Below, piece by piece: positions 53,588 through 62,479 of a stretch of 64,000 nt of DNA (positions are counted from its first letter, which is position 1; every line of letters begins with the position of its first letter). The translations under genes and the position numbers were made by a program. Source of the stretch: Micromonospora ureilytica (GTDB lineage: Bacteria > Actinomycetota > Actinomycetes > Mycobacteriales > Micromonosporaceae); contig NZ_JADOTX010000001.1 of the NCBI RefSeq assembly GCF_015751765.1, forward strand, positions 310,001 to 374,000. The letters are read 5' to 3'. Below the pieces are notes generated by a model. It saw only the letters and a program-made list of their open reading frames with translations. It was not told the origin of the DNA and made no database searches.

Positions 53588-53888
53588 ACCAGCCGGAGCG
53601 CGGCGTTTCGCGGCGCCACCTCCGGGCGGTGTGGCTCCGCGGGCCGCACCAGGGTTTCCGGGCAGTCGCGAGCCTGGTCCCAACAGGCAGGAGCGTCGCC
53701 CGCCGCCCACGACCCCCGGGCAGCGGGCGACGCACCCGCCGGTCCGCCGGCCGGGTGTGGTGTGGGGAAGCATCCACACCCGGCCGGCCACACCCGGTGC
53801 GTCTTCCTCCGCACCACCCGACCTCGGCGTCTCGTCGGCGGCATCAGCCGCCGGAGTGACGTCTCGGCCACGTGGAGGAGAGACATCC
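53588..53888 (+). other. Long leader of the SOS cassette, with 15-bp hairpin
   Basis: About 300 nt separate the LexA boxes from the HEPN start. They contain a perfect 15-bp hairpin: arms 53746-53760 and 53774-53788, loop of 13 nt (TGTGGGGAAGCAT). The frame of the HEPN gene stays open through the whole leader from 53436, but the encoded Pro/Arg/Gly-rich sequence is not protein-like and would run over the LexA boxes, so I treat it as untranslated. Confidence 0.55.
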
Positions 53889-54338
53889 ATGCCGACCAAC
53901 CCGGCTCAGGCACCGACGGTGCCGGCGCACGTGCTGCCGCACCGCACCCCCGCCCAGCTCCTCACGTTGGCCCGCCGTGGGCTGGTCGAGGCCGGCCAGA
54001 CCCGACCTGACGGCCTGCGCTACGCGGCTGCCCACCTGGCGGCCCTGCGCGCGGCGGCCGCCCTGCTCGCCGCCCGGGCCCGCCCCGCGCCGAGTCGGCG
54101 CAACCGGATCACCAGCGTCTGGGTTCTCCTCTGCGCTGTCGCTCCAGAGCTCGACGAGTGGTCCCGGTTCTTCGCCGCGGGGGCCAGCAAGCGCGCCGCC
54201 GCCGAGGCCGGAATCCCCCGGGTGGTCAGCGCCCGGGAGGCCGACGATCTGCTCCGCGCCGCCGAACAGTTCGTCACGGTGGTGGAAACCGCGCTCGGCG
54301 TGGCTCACCAACCGGCCCTGGACGGCCTCGCCGCCTGA
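53889..54338 (+). CDS. SAV_6107-type HEPN domain protein
   Basis: The 149-residue helical protein matches the SAV_6107 HEPN family that commonly heads imuB/dnaE2 operons in actinobacteria. Marks are RTPAQLLTLARRGLVEAG, LRYAAAHLAALRAAAALLAA, RITSVWVLLCAVAPELDEW and ARADDLLRAAEQF-like C-terminal helix (here AREADDLLRAAEQFVTVVE). ATG 53889 follows GGAGGAGAG. HEPN domains often carry RNase activity via RxxxxH, but I do not see that motif. Its role in the SOS response is unknown. Confidence 0.85.
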   Translation: MPTNPAQAPTVPAHVLPHRTPAQLLTLARRGLVEAGQTRPDGLRYAAAHLAALRAAAALLAARARPAPSRRNRITSVWVLLCAVAPELDEWSRFFAAGASKRAAAEAGIPRVVSAREADDLLRAAEQFVTVVETALGVAHQPALDGLAA

Positions 54339-54440
54339 TCCCGCCGTGCCACCGGCCGTCCCTCGGGGGGAGCCGGACGGCCGGTGGCACGGCGTGCCGG
54401 TCCTGATCTGATCCACAGCAACGACGGGGGAGTTGGTCCA

Positions 54441-55166
54441 ATGGCGGGCCGCATGGTGGTCGGTTCCGCCGCGCTGGCCGATCTGGTGCGCCCGGCGAGC
54501 GCACCCGACCCGGTCGGTGGGCACCGGGTGCTGCCGGTGGTGCCCGAGCTGACCGGTCTGCTGCCCAACCGGGGCCTGCGCCGGGGCAGCACCATCGCGG
54601 TCGCCGCCGGCCAGCCCCGCCGCAGTGGTGGCACCTCACTGATGTTGGCCCTGCTCGCCGAGGCGTCCCGGGCCGGCTCGTGGTGCGCCGTGGTCGGGGT
54701 GCCGACGTTCGGCGCGAGCGCCGCCGCCGAGCTGGGCATCGCCCTGGACCGGCTGGCCCTGGTGCCGAACCCCGGCCCCGAGTGGGCCACCGTGGTCGCC
54801 GCGCTGATCGACGGGGTGGACGTCGTGGTCACCACAGTGCCGGCCTCGGTCTCCGCCTCGGTCGCCACCCGGTTGGCCGCCCGGGCCCGGCAGCGCGGCA
54901 GCGTGCTCGTCCCGTACGGCCGGTGGGACGGCGCGGACGTGACGCTGCAGGTGGTCCGTGGAGTCTGGGAGGGGCTCGGGCTGGGCCGGGGGCGGTTGCG
55001 CCGCCGGGAGATCACCGTCTCGGCGCGCGGGCGCGGGGCGGCCGCCCGACCCAAGGAGATCAAGGTCTGGCTCCCGGGTGACGAGCTGACCCGGGTGATC
55101 CCTCGTACGCTGCCGTCGCCCATGGGCCGATCGGCCGCGCCACTCGCCCTGGTTGGTCGGGGGTGA
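54441..55166 (+). CDS. imuA': ImuA'-like protein (RecA-fold partner of ImuB)
   Basis: The 241-residue protein precedes imuB and shows a degenerate RecA-like fold: GLRRGSTIAVAAGQPRRSGGTSLMLALLAEA (phosphate-loop region, not canonical Walker A), SWCAVVGVP, and DVVVTTVPASVSASVATRL. In mycobacteria ImuA' and ImuB are essential accessory factors of the DnaE2 mutasome. ATG 54441 has GGGGGAG upstream. The stop overlaps imuB (GTGA). Confidence 0.85.
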   Translation: MAGRMVVGSAALADLVRPASAPDPVGGHRVLPVVPELTGLLPNRGLRRGSTIAVAAGQPRRSGGTSLMLALLAEASRAGSWCAVVGVPTFGASAAAELGIALDRLALVPNPGPEWATVVAALIDGVDVVVTTVPASVSASVATRLAARARQRGSVLVPYGRWDGADVTLQVVRGVWEGLGLGRGRLRRREITVSARGRGAAARPKEIKVWLPGDELTRVIPRTLPSPMGRSAAPLALVGRG

Positions 55167-56725
55167 CCGGCGCGCCGGCACGAACTCTGCTGCTGTGGTG
55201 CCCGGACTGGCCGGTGCTCGCCGCCGAGATCGTCGACGGGGTGCCGGCGACCGGCCCGGTCGCCGTGCTGCACGCCAACCGGGTGGTCGCCTGTTCCGAG
55301 CGGGCTCGGGCCGAGGGGGTGCGTCGAGGGCTGCGCAAGCGGGAGGCACAGGGTCGCTGCCCACAGCTCACCGTCGTGGAGTACGACCTCGGCCGGGACG
55401 CCCGGGCGTTCGAGCCGGTGGTCGCCGCGGTGGAGGAGCTGGTCGCCGGGGTCGAGGTGGTCCGTCCGGGTGCCTGCGCGGTGGCCGCCCGGGGGCCGGG
55501 CCGTTACCTCGGCGGCGAGGAGGCGGCCGCCGAGCGGATCATCGAGCACGTGGCCCAGTCCTGCCTGGTGGAGAGCCAGGTCGGCATCGCCGACGGGGTG
55601 TTCGCGGCCGGGTTGGCCGCTCGCGCCGGCCGGGTGGTGGCGCCGGGCGGGACACCGGAGTTCCTGGCCGGGTTGCCGGTCGAGGCGCTCGGCCAGTCGG
55701 CGTTGGCCGATCTGCTGCGCCGGCTGGGGGTGCGAACCCTCGGCGACTTCGCCGCGTTGCCGGCCGGCGACGTGTTGGCCCGGTTCGGGTTCGACGGTGC
55801 GCTGGCCCATCGACTGGCCGGCGGGCGGGACCACCGCCCACTCGCCGTCCGGCAGCCGCCGGCCGACCTGACGGTGACCGCGGAGCAGGACGAGCCGATC
55901 GACCGGGTCGACGCGGCGGCGTTCGTGGCCCGGGCGTTGGCCGAGCAGCTGCACGAGCGGCTGGCCGGGCACGGGCTGGCCTGCACCCGGCTCGGCATCG
56001 AGGCGGTCACCGAGCACGGGCAGGAGCTGCACCGGGTGTGGCGGCACGATGGCCTGCTCACCGCCGCGGCCATCGCCGACCGGGTGCGCTGGCAGCTCGA
56101 CGGGTGGCTCTCCGGCAGCAACGGCCGCGCCGGCGCCCGACCGTCCCGACCGACGGCCGGCATCATCCGGCTGCGACTGATCCCGGACGGGGTGATCGCT
56201 CAGGCCGGTCTGCAGGCCGGCCTCTGGGGGGAGACCGGCGAGGAGCGGGAACGCGCGCACCGGGCGTTGAGCCGGGTGCAGGGCATCCTCGGTCCGGAGG
56301 CGGTGGTCACCGCGGTGCTCGGTGGTGGGCGTTCCCCGGCCGACCAGGTGCGACTGGTGCCGTGGGGCGACGAACGACTTCCCGCCCGCCCCGACGCTCC
56401 GCCGTGGCCGGGTCGGCTCCCGGCGCCCGCACCGGCGGTGGTGCTGCCCAGTCCGCTCGCGGCGACGGTGCACGACGCCGCCGGTGAGCCGGTGGTGATC
56501 AGCGCGCGGTTGGTGGTGAGCGCCCCACCGGCCCGGCTGGTGGTCGGCACCGGCCAACCGGCGGAGATCGTGGGCTGGGCCGGCCCGTGGCCGGTGGACG
56601 AGCGGTGGTGGGCGCCGGTCGAGGCCCGTCGTCGGGCCCGGTTCCAGGTCAGCCTGGCCGACGGTGCCGCCCTGCTGCTGGCCGTCGAGGCCGGGCAGTG
56701 GCTGGTGGAGGCGATCTATGACTGA
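55163..56725 (+). CDS. imuB: ImuB, inactive Y-family polymerase-like protein
   Basis: The 520-residue protein has the Y-polymerase fold but lacks the catalytic acidic residues: the N-terminal DxDxFF region reads LLLWCPDWPVLAAEI and the SxDE motif region reads VVRPGACAVAARGP. The little-finger domain region and a C-terminal segment (VVGTGQPAEIVGWAGPWPVD, then RRARFQVSLADGAALLLAVE) follow. ImuB bridges the beta clamp and DnaE2. It overlaps imuA' by 4 bp and precedes dnaE2 by 33 bp. Confidence 0.92.
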   Translation: MTGAPARTLLLWCPDWPVLAAEIVDGVPATGPVAVLHANRVVACSERARAEGVRRGLRKREAQGRCPQLTVVEYDLGRDARAFEPVVAAVEELVAGVEVVRPGACAVAARGPGRYLGGEEAAAERIIEHVAQSCLVESQVGIADGVFAAGLAARAGRVVAPGGTPEFLAGLPVEALGQSALADLLRRLGVRTLGDFAALPAGDVLARFGFDGALAHRLAGGRDHRPLAVRQPPADLTVTAEQDEPIDRVDAAAFVARALAEQLHERLAGHGLACTRLGIEAVTEHGQELHRVWRHDGLLTAAAIADRVRWQLDGWLSGSNGRAGARPSRPTAGIIRLRLIPDGVIAQAGLQAGLWGETGEERERAHRALSRVQGILGPEAVVTAVLGGGRSPADQVRLVPWGDERLPARPDAPPWPGRLPAPAPAVVLPSPLAATVHDAAGEPVVISARLVVSAPPARLVVGTGQPAEIVGWAGPWPVDERWWAPVEARRRARFQVSLADGAALLLAVEAGQWLVEAIYD

Positions 56726-56758
56726 GCTGGTGTTTCCCAGGTCGGAGGCGGATGCTCG

Positions 56759-59700
56759 ATGAGCTTCCGCAACTCGAATATGCCCTGGTCGGAGCTGGAG
56801 CGGGTGCTCTCCGGCCGGGCCGGTGGCGGCTCCGGCCGGTCGGGCGGGCGGTCCCGCGAGGAGCGGCACCTGCACGTGGTGGACCCACTCGCGGTGGACG
56901 CCGATGGCGGCGACTCCCCGGCCTGGAGCCGCCGCCGCGAGCAGTACCAGCCGCCGGAGCTGACCCGCCCCGACGGCGTGGTGCCCTACGCCGAGCTGCA
57001 CGCGCACACCAACTTCAGCTTCCTCGACGGCGCCAGTCATCCGGAGGAGTTGGCCGAGGAGGCAGCCCGGCTGGGGCTCACCGCGCTCGCCGTCACCGAC
57101 CACGACGGCTTCTACGGGGTGGTCCGCTTCGCCGAGGCGGCTCGTACGTTGGGCCTGCCGACCATCTTCGGTGCGGAGCTGTCCCTCGGCCTGCCCGGCC
57201 CGCAGAACGGCGAGCCCGACCCGCGCGGCGCGCACCTGCTGGTGCTCGCGCACGGTCACGAGGGGTACGCCCGGTTGGCCACCACCATCGCCCGCGCCCA
57301 GCTACGCGGCGGTGAGAAGGGCCGCCCGGAGTACGGGGACCTGGAGGAGGTCGCCGCCGAGTTGCGTGACCACGTGCTGGTGCTGACCGGCTGTCGCAAG
57401 GGGCACGTGCCGGGGGCGCTGCTCACCGAGGGTGTGGACGCGGCGGCCCGTGAGCTGGACCGGCTGACCGCGCTCTTCGGCGCGGAGACGGTGGCCGTGG
57501 AGCTAACCGACCACGGCCATCCCGTCGACGCCGACCGCAACGACGCACTCGCCGATCTGGCCGCCGCGGCCGGGTTGCCGACGGTGGCCAGCAACAACGT
57601 GCACTACGCCAGCCCCGGCCGGCGTCGGCTGGCCACCACCGTCGCCGCGGTCCGGGCCCGACGCAGCCTGGACGAGATCGACGGCTGGTTGCCCGCGGCG
57701 GCCACCGCCCACCTGCGCAGCGGCGCGGAGATGGCGGCCCGGTTCGCCGCGTACCCGGGTGCGGTGGCGCGGGCTGCCGAGTTCGGCGCCGAGTTGGCCT
57801 TCGACCTCCAACTCGTCGCGCCGCAGCTACCGGCGTACCCGGTGCCGCCGGGGCACACCGAGATGAGCTGGCTGCGGAAGCTGACCGCTGACGGTGCGCA
57901 CGAGCGCTACGGGCCGCCGCAGGCGCACCCGACGGCGTACGCGCAACTCGACCACGAACTGAACATGATCGAGGAGCTGGGTTTCCCCGGCTACTTCCTG
58001 GTGGTCTACGACATCGTCACGTTCTGCCGCGACCAGGACATCTACTGCCAGGGTCGGGGTTCGGCGGCCAACTCGGCGGTCTGCTACGCGTTGCGGATCA
58101 CCAATGTGGACGCGGTCCGGCACCAGTTGCTCTTCGAGCGGTTCCTCGCCCCGGAACGGGACGGCCCACCGGACATCGACGTGGACATCGAGTCCGACCG
58201 CCGGGAGGAGGTGATCCAGCACGTCTACACCCGCTACGGCCGGGAGCACGCCGCCCAGGTCGCCAACGTCATCTCCTACCGGCCCCGGTCGGCCGTGCGG
58301 GACGTGGCCAAGGCGTTCGGCTACTCGCCGGGGCAGCAGGACGCCTGGAGCAAGCAGATCGACAGGTGGGGCTCGGTCGCCACTGTCGATGTCGAGAACA
58401 TTCCCGAGCAGGTGGTGGAGTACGCCAACGAGTTGCAGACGTTCCCACGGCACCTGGGCATCCACTCCGGCGGCATGGTGATCTGCGACCGGCCGGTGAT
58501 CGAGGTGTGCCCGGTGGAGTGGGGGCGGATGCCCGGGCGCAGCGTCCTGCAGTGGGACAAGGACGACTGCGCCGCGGTGGGCCTGGTCAAGTTCGATCTG
58601 CTCGGCCTGGGCATGCTCTCCGCCCTGCACTACGGCTACGACATGATCGGGTCCCGGCTCGACCTGGGCGACATGACACTGGACGACCCGGAGGTCTACG
58701 ACATGCTCTGCCGGGCCGACTCGGTCGGGGTGTTCCAGGTGGAGAGTCGGGCCCAGATGGCCACCCTGCCCCGGCTCAAGCCCCGCGAGTTCTACGACCT
58801 GGTGATCGAGGTGGCGTTGATCCGTCCCGGCCCGATCCAGGGCGGTTCGGTGCACCCGTTCATCCGGCGCAAGAACGGCCAGGAGCCGGTGACCTTCGCG
58901 CATCCGCTGATGCGCAACGCCCTGGAGAAGACACTGGGTGTGCCGTTGTTCCAGGAGCAGCTGATGCAGCTCGCCATCGACCTGGCCGGCTTCGACGCGG
59001 CCGAGGCCGACCAGCTGCGCCGGGCGATGGGCGCCAAACGGTCGGTCGAGCGGATGAACCGGATCGCCGACCGGCTCTACGCCGGGATGGCCGAGCGGGG
59101 CATCGCCGGTGAGCTGGCCGACGACGTCTACCGCAAACTCACCGCGTTCGCCAGCTACGGCTTCCCGGAGAGCCACGCGATGAGCTTCGCCTACCTGGTC
59201 TACGCCAGTTCCTGGCTCAAGCGCTACCACCCGGCGCCGTTCCTGGCCGCGCTGCTCAACGCCCAGCCGATGGGCTTCTACTCGCCGCAGACCCTTGTCG
59301 ACGACGCCCGTCGGCACGGGGTGGAGGTCCGTCGTCCGGACATCAACGCCAGTGGGGCGAAGGCGGTGCTGGAGTCCACCCCGGAGACCCGGTGGGGCAG
59401 TGGGCCGGGGGAGCCACCGCACGCCTGGGGGTTGGGCGGCCCCGCCGTCCGGCTCGGCCTGTCCAGCGTGCGGACCCTCGGCGCCGACGTGGCCGAACGG
59501 ATCGAGGCCGAACGGGTCGCCGATGGGCCGTACCGCGACATGCCGGACCTGGCCCGGCGACTCGGTCTCACCGCCGCGCAGCTGGAGGCGTTGGCCACCG
59601 CGGATGCCTTCGCCTGTTTCGGGTTGACCCGGCGGCAGGCGCTGTGGGCCGCCGGTGCGGCGGCGCAGGACCGGCCGGGTCGGCTGCCCGGCACGGTGAC

Positions 59701-60142
59701 CGGCGCGGCGGCGCCCACGCTGCCCGGGATGGAGGCGGTGGACCGGCTGGTCGCCGACGTGTGGGCCACCGGGTTGTCGCCGGAGAGCCATCCCGCCCAG
59801 TTCATCCGGGGTCAGCTCGACGTGCTCGGCGCGGTGCCGATCGCCCGGCTCGGCCGGGTGGAGCCGGGGCAACGGATCCGGGTCGGTGGCATCGTCACCC
59901 ACCGGCAACGCCCGGCGACCGCGGGCGGGGTGACCTTCCTCAACCTGGAGGACGAGACGGGGATGCTCAACGTCACCTGCTCGCCGGGGCTGTGGCAGCG
60001 CTACCGGCGGGTGGCGCGGACCAGCGCCGCGCTGGTGGTGCGGGGGCGGTTGCAGCGGCACGAGGGGGTGACCAACCTGGTCGCCGACCGACTGGACGCC
60101 ATCGAGCCACCGGTGCGTTCGGCCTCCCGTGACTTCCGCTGA
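56759..60142 (+). CDS. dnaE2: Error-prone DNA polymerase III alpha subunit DnaE2
   Basis: The 1127-residue C-family polymerase performs SOS mutagenic synthesis. It has a PHP domain (YAELHAHTNFSFLDGASHPE), the polymerase active site Asp triad region (PPDIDVDIESDRREEV, and RGSAANSAVCYALRIT), the beta-clamp/finger region and a C-terminal OB domain (RIRVGGIVTHRQRPATAGGV). Length is typical of DnaE2 rather than DnaE1. The ATG has GGAGG upstream. Together with ImuA' and ImuB it forms the mutasome, controlled by the LexA boxes at 53551-53587. Confidence 0.95.
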   Translation: MSFRNSNMPWSELERVLSGRAGGGSGRSGGRSREERHLHVVDPLAVDADGGDSPAWSRRREQYQPPELTRPDGVVPYAELHAHTNFSFLDGASHPEELAEEAARLGLTALAVTDHDGFYGVVRFAEAARTLGLPTIFGAELSLGLPGPQNGEPDPRGAHLLVLAHGHEGYARLATTIARAQLRGGEKGRPEYGDLEEVAAELRDHVLVLTGCRKGHVPGALLTEGVDAAARELDRLTALFGAETVAVELTDHGHPVDADRNDALADLAAAAGLPTVASNNVHYASPGRRRLATTVAAVRARRSLDEIDGWLPAAATAHLRSGAEMAARFAAYPGAVARAAEFGAELAFDLQLVAPQLPAYPVPPGHTEMSWLRKLTADGAHERYGPPQAHPTAYAQLDHELNMIEELGFPGYFLVVYDIVTFCRDQDIYCQGRGSAANSAVCYALRITNVDAVRHQLLFERFLAPERDGPPDIDVDIESDRREEVIQHVYTRYGREHAAQVANVISYRPRSAVRDVAKAFGYSPGQQDAWSKQIDRWGSVATVDVENIPEQVVEYANELQTFPRHLGIHSGGMVICDRPVIEVCPVEWGRMPGRSVLQWDKDDCAAVGLVKFDLLGLGMLSALHYGYDMIGSRLDLGDMTLDDPEVYDMLCRADSVGVFQVESRAQMATLPRLKPREFYDLVIEVALIRPGPIQGGSVHPFIRRKNGQEPVTFAHPLMRNALEKTLGVPLFQEQLMQLAIDLAGFDAAEADQLRRAMGAKRSVERMNRIADRLYAGMAERGIAGELADDVYRKLTAFASYGFPESHAMSFAYLVYASSWLKRYHPAPFLAALLNAQPMGFYSPQTLVDDARRHGVEVRRPDINASGAKAVLESTPETRWGSGPGEPPHAWGLGGPAVRLGLSSVRTLGADVAERIEAERVADGPYRDMPDLARRLGLTAAQLEALATADAFACFGLTRRQALWAAGAAAQDRPGRLPGTVTGAAAPTLPGMEAVDRLVADVWATGLSPESHPAQFIRGQLDVLGAVPIARLGRVEPGQRIRVGGIVTHRQRPATAGGVTFLNLEDETGMLNVTCSPGLWQRYRRVARTSAALVVRGRLQRHEGVTNLVADRLDAIEPPVRSASRDFR

Positions 60143-60235
60143 TTCAGTGATCCACATTACGGTTTCCCGAGCCGTCGAGCGGGAGACTCGTTCCGAGCGG
60201 GCAGAGCGGCCCGTGATCCGTGAGGGGGAACGACA

Positions 60236-60412
60236 GTGACGGGAAATCACGCGTACACCGGTGGAATCGCCAACGCCCGGCGGACCCGACTGGGCACCGG
60301 CTGGGTGCCGTCGCACCTCGCCGACCCCCGCGAGTACGAGGTGACGAACGGTCCGGTGGCCAACGAGCGTCGGTCCCGGGCGGAGGACGAGGCCGAGGGC
60401 ACCGAGGTCTGA
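60236..60412 (+). CDS. Small conserved-looking protein, 58 aa
   Basis: A GTG at 60236 with GGGGGA upstream opens a 58-residue frame containing GGIANARRTRLGTGWVPSHL, ADPREYEVTNGPVANERRSR and an acidic tail. It is close to the dnaE2 end (93 bp) on the same strand, so it may share the SOS transcript. I believe I have seen this N-terminal pattern in other actinomycete genomes, but no function is known. Confidence 0.6.
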   Translation: MTGNHAYTGGIANARRTRLGTGWVPSHLADPREYEVTNGPVANERRSRAEDEAEGTEV

Positions 60413-60491
60413 CCGACCGCCGCACCACGCACCGATCGGGCGTGTGGTGGCGCGCCCGCCACACGCCCGCACCGCCACTGGGCCGGGTGAC

Positions 60492-60497
60492 TAGGCT
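60492..60497 (+). promoter_or_regulatory. -10 element of a leaderless methyltransferase gene
   Basis: TAGGCT is followed by 7 nt and then the GTG at 60505, with no Shine-Dalgarno. Confidence 0.45.
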
Positions 60498-60504
60498 CGG
60501 CCGG

Positions 60505-61254
60505 GTGGAGCAGACCCGAGGCAGGTTCGCCGAGCCGCCGCTGACACCCCGTACCGCAGTGATCTGGTCGGTGCTCCGCGCCGAGCTGGACCGGCGCGGC
60601 GATGCCGAGCTCACCGTGCTGGACGTGGGCGGCGGCACCGGCGGTTTCGCCGTTCCGCTGGCCCGCGCCGGGCATCGGGTCACCGTCGTCGACGCCAGCC
60701 CCGACGCGCTCGCCGCGCTCACCCGCCGCGCCGCCGAGGCCGGGGTGGCCGACCGGATCGCCGCCGTGCAGGGCGACGGTGACGCCCTCGCCGGGCTGGT
60801 CGAGCCGGCCGGCGTCGACCTGGTGCTCTGCCATGCCGTGCTGGAGGTGGTCGACGACCCGACGCCGGTGGTGGCCGCGCTGGCCACCGCGCTGCGCCCG
60901 GGCGGAGCGGCCAGTGTGCTGGTGGCCGGCCGGGCCGCCGCCGTGCTGGGCCGCGCGATGAACGGGCACCTGGACGTCGCGACCACCCTGGCCGCCGATC
61001 CGGCCGGCACCGCGGGACCGCGCGACATGCTGCGCCGACGTTACGACGCCGCCGGCGCCGCCGCGCTGCTCGGCGCCGCCGGGCTGGTGGTCGAGGAGAT
61101 CCACGGGGTACGCGTGCTTGCCGACCTGCTGCCGGCCGCTGTCGCCGACGGGCAGCCGGCCGCCCTGGTCGAGTTGGAACGTGCGCTGGCCGGCCAACCG
61201 CCGTACCGGGATCTGGCCGCCCAACTGCACCTGTTCGCCCGCCGGCCGGCATGA
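60505..61254 (+). CDS. Class I SAM-dependent methyltransferase
   Basis: The 249-residue enzyme has motif I LTVLDVGGGTGGFAVPLA, the acidic end of strand 2 VTVVDASPDALAAL, the motif II Asp in VQGDGDALAGL and motif III VDLVLCHAVLEVV. It resembles the CmoA/UbiE-like group; the substrate is unknown. The start is leaderless-type. The stop overlaps the phosphatase start (ATGA at 61251). Confidence 0.85.
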   Translation: MEQTRGRFAEPPLTPRTAVIWSVLRAELDRRGDAELTVLDVGGGTGGFAVPLARAGHRVTVVDASPDALAALTRRAAEAGVADRIAAVQGDGDALAGLVEPAGVDLVLCHAVLEVVDDPTPVVAALATALRPGGAASVLVAGRAAAVLGRAMNGHLDVATTLAADPAGTAGPRDMLRRRYDAAGAAALLGAAGLVVEEIHGVRVLADLLPAAVADGQPAALVELERALAGQPPYRDLAAQLHLFARRPA

Positions 61255-62417
61255 GCGACTCGCCACCTGTGGCGCCGCTGGAGATCCTCGGGCCGGACCA
61301 CGGCGGCGGCCGTCTCGCCGACGTGCTGCCCAGCGCGCTGGCCGTGCTGGGCGTGCCCGGTTCGCCCGATCCGCTCGGGATCGTGCCCGCGTTGGCCGGG
61401 GTACGCCGGATCGCCGTGCTGCTGGTCGACGGGCTCGGGTGGTACCAGCTGCCGACCGCCGCGCCATACGCGCCGACCCTCGCCGGGCTCGCCGCGACGG
61501 TTGCCCGGCCGCTCATCGCCGGTTTCCCGTCCACCACCCCGACCAGCCTGGTGTCGCTGGGCACCGGTGTCGCGCCGGGCGCGCACGGGGTGCTCGGCTT
61601 CACCGTGCGGGTGCCCGGCACCGATCGGGTGCTCACCCACACCGACTGGGCCGCCGATCCGTCGCCACTGCGCTGGCAGCCGGTGCCCACCCAGTTGGAA
61701 CGGGCCCGCGCCGCCGGCGTGACGACGACAGTGGTGAGTCGGCCGGAGTTCGGCGGCAGCGGGTTGACACTGGCCGCCAACCGGGGTGGCGACTTCCGGG
61801 GCGCCGCCGGCGGGGACGCGGTGGCCACCGCCATGCTCGCCGCGCTGGCCGCCGGCGCCGGGCCCACACTGGTCTCCGGCTACCACGCCGACCTGGACCG
61901 GCACGGCCACCTCAGCGGCGTCGACTCGGCGCCCTGGCGGGTCGCCGCCACCGAGGTGGACGCCCTGGTCGCCCGGCTGGTCGACGGGCTGCCGTCGGAC
62001 GCGGCGCTGCTGGTGACCGCCGACCACGGGCAGCTCGACATCCCCGCCGCGCACCGCTTCGACCTGGACACCGATCCGCGACTGCGGGCCGGGGTGCGGC
62101 TGGTGGCCGGCGAGGCCCGGGTGCGCTACCTGCACGTCGAGCCGGGCGCGGTCGAGGACGTGCGGGCCACCTGGTCGGAGGTGCTGGGCGCCGCAGCCCG
62201 GGTACGCACCCGCGCGGAGATGGTGGCCACCGGCTGGTTCGGGCCGGTGCCCGAGGAGCACCTGGGCCGGATCGGCGACGTGGTGGTGACCTGCAACGAC
62301 ACGTACGCGGTCATGGCCAGTCGCACCGAGCGGCCGATGGCGTCGAAGTTGGTGGCCTACCACGGGTCGGACACCGCCGCCGAGCTGACCGTGCCGCTGT
62401 TGGTGGTCCGGGGCTGA
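61251..62417 (+). CDS. Alkaline-phosphatase-superfamily hydrolase (NPP-like)
   Basis: The 388-residue protein has the nucleotide pyrophosphatase/phosphodiesterase-type metal sites: LLVDGLGWYQL (Asp), FPSTTPTSLVSLGTG (Thr nucleophile), YHADLDRHGHLSG (Asp/His) and VTADHGQLDIPAAHRFDLD (Asp-His). It probably cleaves phosphodiester or phosphoanhydride bonds; there is no signal peptide. It overlaps the methyltransferase gene and precedes dinB. Confidence 0.88.
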   Translation: MSDSPPVAPLEILGPDHGGGRLADVLPSALAVLGVPGSPDPLGIVPALAGVRRIAVLLVDGLGWYQLPTAAPYAPTLAGLAATVARPLIAGFPSTTPTSLVSLGTGVAPGAHGVLGFTVRVPGTDRVLTHTDWAADPSPLRWQPVPTQLERARAAGVTTTVVSRPEFGGSGLTLAANRGGDFRGAAGGDAVATAMLAALAAGAGPTLVSGYHADLDRHGHLSGVDSAPWRVAATEVDALVARLVDGLPSDAALLVTADHGQLDIPAAHRFDLDTDPRLRAGVRLVAGEARVRYLHVEPGAVEDVRATWSEVLGAAARVRTRAEMVATGWFGPVPEEHLGRIGDVVVTCNDTYAVMASRTERPMASKLVAYHGSDTAAELTVPLLVVRG

Positions 62418-62467
62418 TCCGGGGACGGTTCGGCACGCTGGCCGATGGTGGTGTCGTACCCCCGGGT

Positions 62468-62473
62468 TAACCT
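62468..62473 (+). promoter_or_regulatory. -10 element of leaderless dinB
   Basis: TAACCT ends 6 nt before the ATG at 62480 and there is no Shine-Dalgarno. I see no LexA box in the 62-bp gap. Confidence 0.45.
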
Positions 62474-62479
62474 GCCGGG

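Noticed and set aside
53436..53888. N-terminal extension of the HEPN protein through the leader
   Set aside because: The frame is open, but the encoded sequence is Pro/Arg/Gly-rich, would cover both LexA boxes, and a strong ribosome site stands just before ATG 53889.
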